From Maribacter sp. (lineage in GTDB: Bacteria > Bacteroidota > Bacteroidia > Flavobacteriales > Flavobacteriaceae): a stretch of DNA of 64,000 bases. The translations under genes were made by a program, and so were the position numbers. Under the pieces are notes generated by a model. That model was given only the letters and a program-made list of their open reading frames with translations, made no database searches and was not told the origin of the DNA. Of the stretch, positions 9,028 to 17,685 are shown one piece after another. Every line of letters starts with the position of its first letter. The first letter of the stretch is position 1. The stretch spans positions 1 to 64,000 of the forward strand of contig JAHENB010000016.1 in assembly GCA_024643345.1 (NCBI GenBank). The letters run 5' to 3'.

Positions 9028-10367
9028 TTCAAAATATACGCTATTATATCATCCTATGTATCGGAATGTACCACCTCGGGGCGTTTGCACAAGATTTGAA
9101 TCGTGGTATCGACGAATCGATTGCTTTTTCAAAGGCACAAGGCCTAGCTTTTGAAGGGGATATCATAGCGGCTCGGGACATACTTGAGACTATGGATACC
9201 AAACAATCGGCGAATGCTGAAATGGGTACGCTCCTGGCGAGGATCTATAGTTGGGAAGGACATTATGATCGGGCCAGGGAGCACTTCAATACCATCACCT
9301 CAAAAGACCGGGCTAATGCGGATGCTTGGATCTCCGCCATCAAGAATGAGCTTTATGCCGATAACGACGCCACCGCACTTGGGTTGGCCAACAAGGCACT
9401 TTTTTATCTACATGAAAATACCGAAGTGACCAGGTTACGGGCCCTGGCCCTTGAAAACATCAAAAACCGGGAATATCCTGAATGGGTCACTGAAGAGTCG
9501 GTTATAGATTCGGTGTCTCCCCTAAAAGTAAAATCCAAGAAGGAAGATAAGCCCGTATTGGCCAAAGATGCCATGGATCCTACCGGAGGGCTTGCCAAGA
9601 CCGAATCGAAAAAGGAGACCGAGGAAAAAAGCATATCAAGAAACCGTGTGGCCATCGCGAACTCCTTTGCCATTTTCGACGCGGTATATGATCCAATGAT
9701 ATTTTCCAGCATTTCGTATCGGAGACAGACCAAAATGGGCAGTATCATTCCACGGATCAATTATAGCAACCGTTTGAACAAGAATGGGCTTCAATACGAC
9801 CTTGATCTATATCCCAAATTTTCTAAGCGCTTCTATGCCTATCTTAACTATGGTTATTCAAAGGCTTCTATTTATCCCCAACATAAAGTGGGGGGGGACC
9901 TTTACGCCAACTTACCGGGTGCCATGGAATTTTCGGCCGGCATGCGGTATATCAGCTTTGAAACAAGGAACGTAACGGTAATCACCAATTCTTTGGGCCA
10001 TTATCATGGCAATTATTATTTCTCGCTCCGTTCTTATATTACCCCACAATCGAACAATCTGACGCGGCTATCGGGCAACCTGTTGGTTAGAAAGTACCTA
10101 AAGGACGCAGAAAGTTATTTCGGTGTAAATGCTGGTCTCGGCTATTCCCCCGAACTTAGACAATTATGGAACGGAACTGAACTTTTGGCGGAGACCTTGC
10201 TCTATATTGAATCGCAACGCTTGAGTCTCGAGTACCAGTTCAGTGTCAAAAACACCCCCAACATTTATAGGGCAAATCTTGGGGTTTCCCGTCAGGAGCT
10301 GGTATTCGATACCGGCAATTTCTTTTGGTCTATCTCGGCCGGGATTACCTATCAGGTTAAGTTTTAA
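9024..10367 (+). CDS. YaiO-family TPR plus outer-membrane beta-barrel protein
   Basis: A 447-residue secreted protein with signal peptide (ending near GAFAQD). TPR-like helices (~30-155) have repeated A-x-x-Y motifs such as LLARIYSWEGHYDRA. A charged linker (~165-205) leads to a beta-barrel ending ...WSISAGITYQVKF, with the C-terminal Phe typical of outer-membrane barrels. TPR-then-barrel is the architecture of exopolysaccharide exporters such as PgaA and of the YaiO family; in E. coli yaiO also lies beside a glycosyltransferase gene. It is the last gene of the operon and its ATG overlaps the previous stop. The likely role is export or anchoring of the polymer made by the GT2 synthase (inference from context and fold). 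Confidence 0.85.
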   Translation: MIQNIRYYIILCIGMYHLGAFAQDLNRGIDESIAFSKAQGLAFEGDIIAARDILETMDTKQSANAEMGTLLARIYSWEGHYDRAREHFNTITSKDRANADAWISAIKNELYADNDATALGLANKALFYLHENTEVTRLRALALENIKNREYPEWVTEESVIDSVSPLKVKSKKEDKPVLAKDAMDPTGGLAKTESKKETEEKSISRNRVAIANSFAIFDAVYDPMIFSSISYRRQTKMGSIIPRINYSNRLNKNGLQYDLDLYPKFSKRFYAYLNYGYSKASIYPQHKVGGDLYANLPGAMEFSAGMRYISFETRNVTVITNSLGHYHGNYYFSLRSYITPQSNNLTRLSGNLLVRKYLKDAESYFGVNAGLGYSPELRQLWNGTELLAETLLYIESQRLSLEYQFSVKNTPNIYRANLGVSRQELVFDTGNFFWSISAGITYQVKF

Positions 10368-10580
10368 GGGTACTTCGGGCTATTGGGTCAAAAAAATGAA
10401 TCCTTTTGTGAATATATTAACCCTACTGTACGATAGGTTTCACAACAAAAAGCGTCCGATACACCACAATTAATTGTTGGGATTTGACGTTATAGTTATG
10501 TTTACAACATATTACTTGAAGCCCAATTCAAATAATAAAAGAAACCAAATCTGAAATATTAACCTAACCTATCAACCCAC

Positions 10581-10679
10581 ATGCTCTACGACACCTATGG
10601 AGAGGAGTATTTAAATTTTCTCCAAGATTTAAATGAAATTTTAAGTTTAAACGAATTGGTGGAGCTCGACTATATGTAG
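10581..10679 (+). CDS. Micro-peptide A (32 aa), paralogue of the next ORF
   Basis: ATG to TAG, 33 codons, product starting MLYDTYGEEYLNFLQDLNEI. It aligns without gaps to the next small ORF over 22 residues with the pattern Y-(L/M)-N-F-(L/I)-x-x-L-N-E-I-L-(S/T). The peptide is acidic and mostly helical, with no signal peptide and no Cys. Conservation between two adjacent copies that differ in nucleotide sequence is the main evidence that it is translated. It lies 213 nt after the YaiO gene, on the same strand, and faces the rpoD terminator. Family and function are unknown to me. Confidence 0.55.
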   Translation: MLYDTYGEEYLNFLQDLNEILSLNELVELDYM

Positions 10680-10718
10680 TCAGGCCCTGCTTCCCAAAAT
10701 TCAAAAAAACCTACAGTT

Positions 10719-10820
10719 ATGGCAAATCAAAACCCCGATAATGCGGCGTACATGAATTTTATCGAAAGTTTGAATGAAATTCTTACCGATTTTGAAATCA
10801 GTAAATTGAATTACTCTTAA
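10719..10820 (+). CDS. Micro-peptide B (33 aa), paralogue of the previous ORF
   Basis: ATG to TAA, 34 codons, product MANQNPDNAAYMNFIESLNE followed by ILTDFEISKLNYS. It shares the Y-x-N-F-x-x-x-L-N-E-I-L core and the final L-(D/N)-Y with micro-peptide A, which ends 39 nt upstream, so the pair looks like a tandem duplication. A rho-independent-type hairpin follows 27 nt after the stop, consistent with a short transcript made for these peptides. No membrane segment or known motif is visible. Confidence 0.55.
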   Translation: MANQNPDNAAYMNFIESLNEILTDFEISKLNYS

Positions 10821-10847
10821 GTGTTTATTATAGTGTTTGTTCAAAGG

Positions 10848-10881
10848 AAAAAGGGCTGTCGATGAGATAGCCCTTTTTTTT
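10848..10881. terminator. Bidirectional hairpin terminator
   Basis: GGGCTGTC / GATAGCCC stem (10853-10860 with 10866-10873, one G-T pair, 5-nt loop) flanked by an A run on the left and a T run on the right. It can stop transcription from the micro-peptides rightward and from rpoD leftward. Confidence 0.8.
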
Positions 10882-10894
10882 GAATGCACTTTTA

Positions 10895-11758
10895 TTATCC
10901 CAGATAGGTCTTGAGCATTTTGCTCCTGGTGTTATGGCGCAATTTTCGGATTGCTTTTTCGCGAATTTGACGCACGCGTTCACGCGTAAGATCAAAAGTC
11001 AATCCTATTTCGGCCAAAGTCATCGATTGCTGATCTCCAATGCCGTAATACAGTTTTACAACATCGGCTTCGCGAGGGGATAAGGTCTCCAATGCCCTAT
11101 TGATTTCAGTGTTCAGCGATTGCTGCATCAGAACATTATCGGGTTTGGGCGATTCACCAGATCGCACAACGTCGTACAGATTGGAATCTTCCCCTTCCCT
11201 CAAGGGCGCATCCATGGAGATATGCCGCCCCGCATTCTTTAAGGATTGCCTTACCTCGTTGACGGTCATCTCCAGTTCCTGGGCAATTTCCTCGGCCGAA
11301 GGTGGGCGTTCATGAGCCTGCTCCAAATAAGAAAAAGCTTTTTTGATTTTATTGATCGAACCAATCTTGTTCAAAGGCAATCTTACCACTCGCGATTGCT
11401 CTGCAAGTGCCTGAAGTATCGATTGGCGAATCCACCAGACCGCATAGGAAATGAATTTAAAACCTCGGGTTTCATCGAACCGCTTCGCGGCCTTCACTAA
11501 GCCAACATTGCCCTCATTGATCAAATCGGGCAACGTAAGCCCTTGATTTTGGTATTGCTTGGCCACCGACACGACAAAGCGAAGATTGGCCGTGGTCAAT
11601 TTCTCCAATGCCGCTTGATCTCCATCCCTTATTTTCTGTGCCAATTCTACTTCTTCACTAGCGGTGATCAGGCCTATTTTGCTGATATCTTGTAGGTACT
11701 TGTCAAGTGATTTTGATTCACGATTGGTGACCTGCTTGATAATCTTTAGTTGCCTCAT
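10895..11758 (-). CDS. rpoD: RNA polymerase primary sigma factor, Bacteroidota RpoD type
   Basis: A 287-residue sigma-70 factor, the short primary-sigma form of Bacteroidota without region 1.1. Visible are region 1.2 ([16 protein letters not shown]), region 2 ([49 protein letters not shown]), region 3 ([15 protein letters not shown]) and region 4 with the -35-binding helix-turn-helix ([17 protein letters not shown]). It begins MRQLKI and ends KTYLG as in family members. Some positions in region 4.1 ([18 protein letters not shown]) differ from the flavobacterial RpoD I remember, so it may be a second paralogue rather than the only housekeeping copy. Transcribed alone, ending at the shared terminator. 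Confidence 0.93.
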   Translation of the reverse strand: MRQLKIIKQVTNRESKSLDKYLQDISKIGLITASEEVELAQKIRDGDQAALEKLTTANLRFVVSVAKQYQNQGLTLPDLINEGNVGLVKAAKRFDETRGFKFISYAVWWIRQSILQALAEQSRVVRLPLNKIGSINKIKKAFSYLEQAHERPPSAEEIAQELEMTVNEVRQSLKNAGRHISMDAPLREGEDSNLYDVVRSGESPKPDNVLMQQSLNTEINRALETLSPREADVVKLYYGIGDQQSMTLAEIGLTFDLTRERVRQIREKAIRKLRHNTRSKMLKTYLG

Positions 11759-12078
11759 ATATATATATCTGTTTTTTAGGGTTACAATAAGACATCATGA
11801 TACATTTTTATTGCCTCTTATCCAAAGGAATTAAGGTATTATTATACATATTTTATGAGTTGATCGGTAATTTAGGGCAAGATTCGATAGATATTGAGGA
11901 AAACACTTGGGCAAGCCCTATTTTTTGGGTAATATTCCGTGGAATTTGTAGACCGGTTTAAATAAGATATACCAAAGACTGGTCAAAAAGCGTTGGAATA
12001 CCGCTTCATCCCTGTCAATTATTACATGGAAACCAGGTTTTAACCTCGTTTTGGTTTAGATAATATTCAAGCTGCTTC
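11759..12078. other. Divergent intergenic region between rpoD and DUF6155 gene
   Basis: About 320 nt, AT-rich, with a short TA run next to the rpoD start. It must hold promoters for both divergent genes. I see no exact TAnnTTTG element, RNA gene or convincing ORF. Confidence 0.5.
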
Positions 12079-12588
12079 ATGAGCAAAAGACTTTTAAAAA
12101 AATATTTATCCGAGTTGAAAAAACCGGAGTTGGAACATCAATTGATGGATCTTTATCTGCGTTTTCCTTCCGTAAAGTCCTACTATGATTTTGTATTCAA
12201 TCCGAAAGAGGATAAGTTGATACAGGAAGCCAAAACCAAAATCTCGAATGAGTATTTTCCTTTAAAGCGGAAAAGGGCGAAAGCTAGGCGCTCTGTGGCC
12301 CAAAAATATATCAAGCACTTTAAAACCTTGGGCGTTGATTCGCATTTGATCGCCGATGTTATGCTCTATAATCTTGAAATCGCCCAAGCCTACGCCAATG
12401 AAAGAAATCTGCCCGATTCTTTTTTTAAAAGCATGTTGAATTCTTTTACAGAGGCCGTTCACTATATTTCGGTGAATGGCTTACTGGTCGATTTTAAGGA
12501 AAGGATAGCGGGGATCTATGAGAAGGCACAGGATCGGCACTGGCCCAATGGGGAGGAATTTACAAGGGCACTAGATCTCATCGATTAA
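12079..12588 (+). CDS. DUF6155 family protein
   Basis: A 169-residue soluble protein with no signal peptide. It has the features I associate with DUF6155: an N-terminal MSKRLLKKYLSELKKPELE helix, the YYDFVFNPKEDKLIQEA segment and the ARRSVAQKYIKHFKTLGVD segment. It is helical and basic in the middle (KRKRAKARR), which could contact nucleic acid, but no function is known to me. The 2-hydroxyacid dehydrogenase gene follows after about 55 nt on the same strand. Confidence 0.8.
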   Translation: MSKRLLKKYLSELKKPELEHQLMDLYLRFPSVKSYYDFVFNPKEDKLIQEAKTKISNEYFPLKRKRAKARRSVAQKYIKHFKTLGVDSHLIADVMLYNLEIAQAYANERNLPDSFFKSMLNSFTEAVHYISVNGLLVDFKERIAGIYEKAQDRHWPNGEEFTRALDLID

Positions 12589-12642
12589 CTTTTAAACCAA
12601 TTAGTGCAATATATATATCCTAACCTAAAAACCTCTAATAGT

Positions 12643-13572
12643 ATGGCCATTGTGATTATTAGGCAAGACGATAAAATAGAGTCTTGGATGACGGCGATCA
12701 AGGCAGCGGCACCCGAGATTCCCGTGTACAGTTATTTGGAAGATCATCCGAAAGATGAAATTGATATGGCCTTGGTATGGAAGCATCCGGAAGGCGTTCT
12801 GAACCAATATTCCAAGCTTAAGTGCATAGCATCGTCTGGAGCAGGGGTAGATTTTATCTTTGAAGACCGTTCCGCACCGGAGAACTTGCCCATTACCCGT
12901 GTTGTAGACCCCATGCTGGCCAGTGATATGTCTGAACATGTCATCGCGCTCATATTCGGCTATTTGAAAAACCTAAACCAATATAAGATAGACCAGCTCA
13001 ATCGGGCATGGAATCCGCGGCCGTATCACCGTATTACCGATTTTACCGTTGGAATATTGGGTTTGGGGGAACTGGGCAAATTGCTTGCAAAGGACTTGTA
13101 CCATCTGGGGTTTAAGGTTCAGGGCTGGTCACAAACAAAAAAAACCATCGAAGGGGTGTTAAGTTATTCCGGATCGGAAGAACTGCCATTGTTTCTAAAA
13201 GGTACACAGATATTGATCTGCCTGTTGCCCTTAACCGTGGAGACCACTGGATTTTTGAACAGTAACCTATTTCAACAAATGCCCAAGGGCACTTATGTGA
13301 TCAATGTGGCCAGAGGAGGCCATTTGGTCGATAACGACCTTTTGGAACAACTGGAAACGGGCCATATTTCCGGTGCGGCACTCGACGTCTACCACCAAGA
13401 ACCACTCCCCGTAGAGCATCCTTTTTGGACACATTCCAAGATCCATATGAGCCCACATTGCGCCAGTGTTTCGGATACCGCCTCCGTGGTGCCACAGATC
13501 ATAGCCAATTATAAAAGGGTATTGGCCGGCGAACCCTTATTGCATCAAGTCTCCCGAAACCGTGGTTATTGA
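12643..13572 (+). CDS. D-2-hydroxyacid dehydrogenase, GhrA-like (glyoxylate/hydroxypyruvate reductase)
   Basis: A 309-residue NAD(P)-dependent D-isomer 2-hydroxyacid dehydrogenase. The Rossmann motif is GILGLGELG (GxGxxG). The catalytic trio is visible as Arg in VARGG, Glu in YHQEP and His in SPHCAS. The short N-terminal domain and overall length match the glyoxylate/hydroxypyruvate reductase A group more than phosphoglycerate dehydrogenase, so reduction of a small 2-oxoacid is likely. An in-frame GTG at 12604 would add 13 residues lacking family similarity; ATG 12643 (MAIVIIRQDD) is preferred. Confidence 0.85.
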   Translation: MAIVIIRQDDKIESWMTAIKAAAPEIPVYSYLEDHPKDEIDMALVWKHPEGVLNQYSKLKCIASSGAGVDFIFEDRSAPENLPITRVVDPMLASDMSEHVIALIFGYLKNLNQYKIDQLNRAWNPRPYHRITDFTVGILGLGELGKLLAKDLYHLGFKVQGWSQTKKTIEGVLSYSGSEELPLFLKGTQILICLLPLTVETTGFLNSNLFQQMPKGTYVINVARGGHLVDNDLLEQLETGHISGAALDVYHQEPLPVEHPFWTHSKIHMSPHCASVSDTASVVPQIIANYKRVLAGEPLLHQVSRNRGY

Positions 13573-13712
13573 TAGGTCCCTTGAATTCATTTTGAAATTT
13601 GGATTTCTAGCCTTATTCTTTCGGTAAGGATAAATTTGTTTTAATTTTGCAAAATTGGGGTGTTGGGAATCACAGCACTTTTATTTAATTAAAATTAAAT
13701 CCGCCCGCCTAC

Positions 13713-15221
13713 TTGGAACTGCAGAAAGACAAGACCGAAAAAACACTTTACGATTACCAGAATGAAGACCTGAACACCATTTTCAATTATTTGGAAGAGG
13801 GTAATTCAGATAATTTGCTTTACCAGCTGCCAACCGGTGGAGGCAAAACGGTGGTGTTTTCGGAAATTGCCAGGCGATATATACAACTCAAGAAGAAAAA
13901 GGTGGTGGTGCTTACGCACCGGATCGAATTGAGCATGCAAACCTCGAAGATGCTAAGGGGCTTTGGGGTGAAGAACAAAATCATCAATAGTGGCGTTAAG
14001 GAACTTCAGGACCAGGATGAATTCATGTGTTTTGTGGCCATGGTCGAAACCTTGAACAATAGGTTACAGGAAGAGAAGGTTGAAATAAAGGACATCGGTT
14101 TGGTAATCATCGATGAGGCCCATTACAATTCGTTTAGAAAGCTGTTCAAGTATTTTGAGGCATCGACGATACTCGGGGTCACTGCCACGCCGTTGAGCTC
14201 CAATATCAAGCTCCCCATGAAGGACAATTACCAGAAATTGATCATTGGGGAATCGATAACTTCTTTAATAGAGCAGAAATTTCTCGCTAAGGCCAATATG
14301 TACAATTACGACGTAAGCCTACAGAGTCTTAAACTGGGCATCAACGGGGATTATACCGTAAAGTCTTCCGATGAACTCTATGGCAACCAGAGCATGTTGG
14401 GAAAATTGATGAATGCCTACAACGAAATCGCGAGGGGTACAAAAACATTGATATTCAACAACGGGATCAATACTTCCAAGTATGTATATGAGACCTTTAA
14501 AAAAGCAGGGCTCAACATTCGGCATCTCGACAATAAGAACACGGCTTCTGAGCGAAGGGAGATATTGGATTGGTTTTCCGAAACACCGAATGCCATATTG
14601 ACTTCGGTGAGCATCTTGACCACCGGTTTTGATGAGCCTACCGTGGAGACCATTATTTTAAATAGGGCTACCCGGTCTTTGACCCTCTATTTTCAAATGA
14701 TAGGCCGAGGTTCGCGTATACTTCCCAACAAAGATGAGTTCACGGTAGTCGATTTAGGGAACAATGTGGCACGTTTTGGGATGTGGGATGCCCCGGTAGA
14801 TTGGCAGGAAATCTTTCACTTTCCGGATTTTTATCTCGAAAACATCAAAAACGATGAAGACATTGAGCGCGAGTTTGTTTATGAAATGCCGGCCGATTTG
14901 AAGGCCAAGTTCAGCAAATCGAATGAAATCGAATTTGATGTTAAAGAAGAGTACAAAAAAATCTTTGCCCAAGGATTGCGATCAAAGGTGGTTTTGGAAA
15001 GGAGTATCGAGCAGCACACAAAGATGTGCGTTGAAAATGCCAAGGATGTCTATGATGCCAGGATACTTGCCAAACAGTTAAAAGAAGAAATCTCTTATCG
15101 GGTACGCCAATACTCCTATTGTATCATGAACAACACAAAAAACTACAAAGAGTGGCTCGAGGAAGATTATGAACGTCGTTTACGTTCAAGTATTTCTAAG
15201 AAGTTTGCCGCTAAATTATAG
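13713..15221 (+). CDS. DEAD/DEAH-box superfamily 2 helicase
   Basis: A 502-residue SF2 ATPase. Helicase core motifs: Walker A TGGGKT (41-46), motif II DEAH (134-137), motif III TAT (157-159), and in the second RecA domain SILTTGFDEP and motif VI QMIGRGSR. A ~140-residue C-terminal helical region follows. The closest pattern is the stand-alone type III-restriction/RecG-like helicases of Flavobacteriia; no nuclease or methylase is adjacent, so a restriction role is not supported. The start is TTG 13713, preceded by two TAnnTTTG -7-like boxes at 13631 and 13642. Confidence 0.88.
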   Translation: MELQKDKTEKTLYDYQNEDLNTIFNYLEEGNSDNLLYQLPTGGGKTVVFSEIARRYIQLKKKKVVVLTHRIELSMQTSKMLRGFGVKNKIINSGVKELQDQDEFMCFVAMVETLNNRLQEEKVEIKDIGLVIIDEAHYNSFRKLFKYFEASTILGVTATPLSSNIKLPMKDNYQKLIIGESITSLIEQKFLAKANMYNYDVSLQSLKLGINGDYTVKSSDELYGNQSMLGKLMNAYNEIARGTKTLIFNNGINTSKYVYETFKKAGLNIRHLDNKNTASERREILDWFSETPNAILTSVSILTTGFDEPTVETIILNRATRSLTLYFQMIGRGSRILPNKDEFTVVDLGNNVARFGMWDAPVDWQEIFHFPDFYLENIKNDEDIEREFVYEMPADLKAKFSKSNEIEFDVKEEYKKIFAQGLRSKVVLERSIEQHTKMCVENAKDVYDARILAKQLKEEISYRVRQYSYCIMNNTKNYKEWLEEDYERRLRSSISKKFAAKL

Positions 15222-15314
15222 TCCGTTCGTTACAATTGAATCAATCCCCTGATAAAATCTGTTCCTTCGTGGCGATTATGGGCAAAACCGAATAAGGATT
15301 CACAATTCAAAATA

Positions 15315-16559
15315 ATGTCCACAAAGCTCCTTGTCATTGGATTTACATGGCCTGAACCTTTAGCTACGGCAGCAGGCACAAGGATGTTGCAACTCTTGCT
15401 TTTTTTTAAGGAATACGGTTATGACATTCATTTTGTCAGCACGGCGCAAAGGGGCGAAAACAGTATGGATCTAGAGGCATTGGAGGTCCATACTGCAGTT
15501 GTGGCCCTCAACGATTCCCGTTTCGATGCATATGTGACGTCCCTTTTACCCGATGTGGTCCTGTTCGATCGATTTTTGACGGAGGAACAGTTTGGCTGGC
15601 GGATAACACAATGCGTTCCCAACGCCCTCAGAATATTGGATTCGGAAGATCTGCACTCGCTGCGCACCACACGGCAATTGGCACACGGGGCAGGTAAACC
15701 GTTTACTTATGAAATGTGGTTAAAGGAGGATATCACCAAAAGGGAAATCGCCAGTATGTACCGTAGCGACCTTACATTGGTCATATCGCCCCATGAAATG
15801 CACTTATTGAGAACGGTTTTCAAAATCGAGGAAGGGCTCCTAATGCTGCTTCCCTTCATGATCGATTTAAATTCAGAAAATGGTAAAGCGGGGCGACCTT
15901 TCGAGGAAAGACATCACTTTATGTTCGTTGGGAATGGAAAACATGCCCCCAATGTTGATGCGGTCATTTGGTTGAAGGAAGAAATTTGGCCCTTGATTCG
16001 AAAAAAGCTTCCCAAAGCCGAATTACATATTTTTGGGGCATATATGCCTGAAAAAATAAACCAAATGCATAAGGTTTCGGAGGGCTTTATCGTTAATGGC
16101 CACCTTGAAGACCTGACCCTTGCCATGGGAAAGACCAAGGTTAATTTGGCACCCTTGCGCTTTGGTGCGGGTTTGAAAGGTAAATTGATCGATGCGATGC
16201 GGTATGGCGTTCCAAGTATTACCACACCTATCGGGGCGGAGGGCATGCACGGAGATTTACCATGGAATGGAGCCATAGCCGATTCGTGCCAAGACTTTGC
16301 AAAGGCGGCCATAGCGCTATATGAAAACCCGGACGCTTGGTTAGAAGCCCGAATAAACGGATATAAGATTATTGAAAAGTTATATGCCGATACTGGTCTA
16401 AAAGTATCTTTTGCCAAAAGAATTCAAGATTTGAAGGGTCGTTTGGAGAGACATCGAGCACAAAATTTTATAGGGGCAATGTTGGGATACCATTCGATGG
16501 CCAGTACCAAATACCTTTCTAAATGGATCGAAGAAAAAACCAGGTCTGCCACCAAATGA
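15315..16559 (+). CDS. GT4-like (GT-B fold) glycosyltransferase
   Basis: A 414-residue cytosolic glycosyltransferase. The N-terminal half holds an acceptor-type domain (TAAGTRMLQLLLFFKEYGYD); the C-terminal half has the donor-binding pattern FMFVGNGKHAPN...AELHIFGAY...GHLEDL...NLAPLRFGAGLKGKLIDAMRYGVPSITTPIGAEG, typical of GT-B family 4 enzymes. The retaining-enzyme E-x7-E is not clear; the equivalent region reads GLKGKLIDAM. Sugar donor and acceptor are unknown, and it stands alone rather than in a polysaccharide cluster. Confidence 0.85.
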   Translation: MSTKLLVIGFTWPEPLATAAGTRMLQLLLFFKEYGYDIHFVSTAQRGENSMDLEALEVHTAVVALNDSRFDAYVTSLLPDVVLFDRFLTEEQFGWRITQCVPNALRILDSEDLHSLRTTRQLAHGAGKPFTYEMWLKEDITKREIASMYRSDLTLVISPHEMHLLRTVFKIEEGLLMLLPFMIDLNSENGKAGRPFEERHHFMFVGNGKHAPNVDAVIWLKEEIWPLIRKKLPKAELHIFGAYMPEKINQMHKVSEGFIVNGHLEDLTLAMGKTKVNLAPLRFGAGLKGKLIDAMRYGVPSITTPIGAEGMHGDLPWNGAIADSCQDFAKAAIALYENPDAWLEARINGYKIIEKLYADTGLKVSFAKRIQDLKGRLERHRAQNFIGAMLGYHSMASTKYLSKWIEEKTRSATK

Positions 16560-16581
16560 ATTTTAACCATTACTTAAAGAC

Positions 16582-16600
16582 CAATGGCGCAATGCCATTG
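16582..16600. repeat. Perfect 7-bp inverted repeat
   Basis: CAATGGC / GCCATTG with a 5-nt loop, between the glycosyltransferase stop and menB. No T run follows, so it is more likely an operator or RNA hairpin in the menB leader than a terminator. Confidence 0.4.
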
Positions 16601-16639
16601 AAATAGTATCTTTATAAACGCAATGATAAATCGCATACC

Positions 16640-17482
16640 ATGAAAAAAGCGGAATGGATAACCGTAAGACAATTCGAGGATATCACCTATAAAAAAAGCG
16701 ATGGTGTCGCGCGTATTGCCTTTAACAGGCCCAATGTTCGAAATGCCTTTAGACCCAAGACCACAAGTGAACTTTATAAGGCCTTTTATGACGCTCAGGA
16801 AGATACTTCCATCGGGGTCGTTTTACTCTCTGCCGAAGGACCCTCTTCCAAAGATGGGGTGTATTCTTTTTGCAGTGGAGGGGATCAAAAAGCCAGAGGC
16901 CACCAAGGCTATGTGGGCGAAGATGGGATGCACCGTCTCAATATACTTGAGGTGCAACGGCTGATCCGTTTCATGCCCAAAGTGGTCATTGCCGTCGTGC
17001 CTGGATGGGCTGTTGGTGGCGGACATAGCCTTCATGTGGTCTGTGACCTTACCCTTGCCAGCAAGGAACATGCCATTTTTAAACAAACAGATGCCGATGT
17101 CACCAGTTTTGACGGAGGATACGGATCGGCCTATTTGGCCAAAATGGTCGGCCAAAAAAAGGCAAGGGAAATTTTCTTTTTGGGCAGAAACTATAATGCG
17201 CAGGAAGCTTTTGATATGGGCATGGTAAATGCGGTGGTTCCGCATGATACATTGGAAGAAACAGCCTATCAATGGGCTCAGGAAATCCTTGAAAAGTCGC
17301 CTACATCGATTAAGATGTTGAAGTTTGCCATGAACCTCACCGATGACGGCATGGTGGGCCAACAAGTATTCGCGGGGGAAGCTACCCGGCTGGCTTATAT
17401 GACCGAAGAAGCCAAAGAAGGGCGCAATGCCTTTTTGGAAAAAAGAAAACCCAATTTTGGAAAAAATAATTGGATTCCCTAG
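16640..17482 (+). CDS. menB: 1,4-dihydroxy-2-naphthoyl-CoA synthase
   Basis: A 280-residue crotonase-fold enzyme that closes the second ring of menaquinone from O-succinylbenzoyl-CoA. Diagnostic stretches: FNRPNVRNAFRP, FCSGGDQKARG, oxyanion-hole GWAVGGGHSLH and SFDGGYGSAYLA, then GQKKAREIFFLGR and the C-terminal RKPNF. At the position where E. coli MenB has Gly156 (Q-T-G, bicarbonate site) this protein has Q149-T150-D151, the pattern of bicarbonate-independent type II enzymes. Other men genes are not in the window. Menaquinone is the respiratory quinone of this phylum and would be a natural electron sink for the CO dehydrogenase encoded downstream. Confidence 0.95.
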   Translation: MKKAEWITVRQFEDITYKKSDGVARIAFNRPNVRNAFRPKTTSELYKAFYDAQEDTSIGVVLLSAEGPSSKDGVYSFCSGGDQKARGHQGYVGEDGMHRLNILEVQRLIRFMPKVVIAVVPGWAVGGGHSLHVVCDLTLASKEHAIFKQTDADVTSFDGGYGSAYLAKMVGQKKAREIFFLGRNYNAQEAFDMGMVNAVVPHDTLEETAYQWAQEILEKSPTSIKMLKFAMNLTDDGMVGQQVFAGEATRLAYMTEEAKEGRNAFLEKRKPNFGKNNWIP

Positions 17483-17542
17483 TTTTCGGATTGGTTGATT
17501 TTAAGTTTTGATCTTCCGCTTCGCATGTCTCGACATCATGCA

Positions 17543-17572
17543 AGGGGAACATAACTTAGGGGAACATAACTA
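17543..17572. repeat. Tandem 15-bp direct repeat
   Basis: Two adjacent copies of AGGGGAACATAACTT (17543-17557 and 17558-17572, differing at the last base), directly before the terminator. Confidence 0.7.
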
Positions 17573-17606
17573 AAAAGAGCCCTGCCGTTGAGGGCAGGAC
17601 TCTTTT
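17573..17606. terminator. Bidirectional hairpin terminator
   Basis: AAAAGAG-C-CCTGCC pairs with GGCAGG-A-CTCTTTT around a short loop (one internal mismatch), with A and T tracts on either side. It serves menB rightward and could serve a former minus-strand gene leftward. Confidence 0.8.
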
Positions 17607-17649
17607 ACGAGAACACTATATGAAAATGAAAAAATTAACTCCTTCAATA

Positions 17650-17685
17650 TTAATAACGTAAACTTAGGCCGTAGATTGGGTCTCT
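17650..17685 (-). pseudogene. Possible 3' remnant of an outer-membrane protein gene
   Basis: On the minus strand the codons just before a TAA at 17650-17652 read RDPIYGLSLRY, resembling the last strand of a flavobacterial outer-membrane barrel. The frame is closed by a TAG at 17686-17688, and the terminator at 17573-17606 lies about 45 nt beyond the stop in the right place for such a gene. This is suggestive only; eleven residues can arise by chance. Confidence 0.2.

Noticed and set aside
13713-15221. SF2 helicase as part of a restriction or defence island
   Set aside because: No nuclease, methylase or other defence gene adjacent; neighbours are ordinary metabolic genes.
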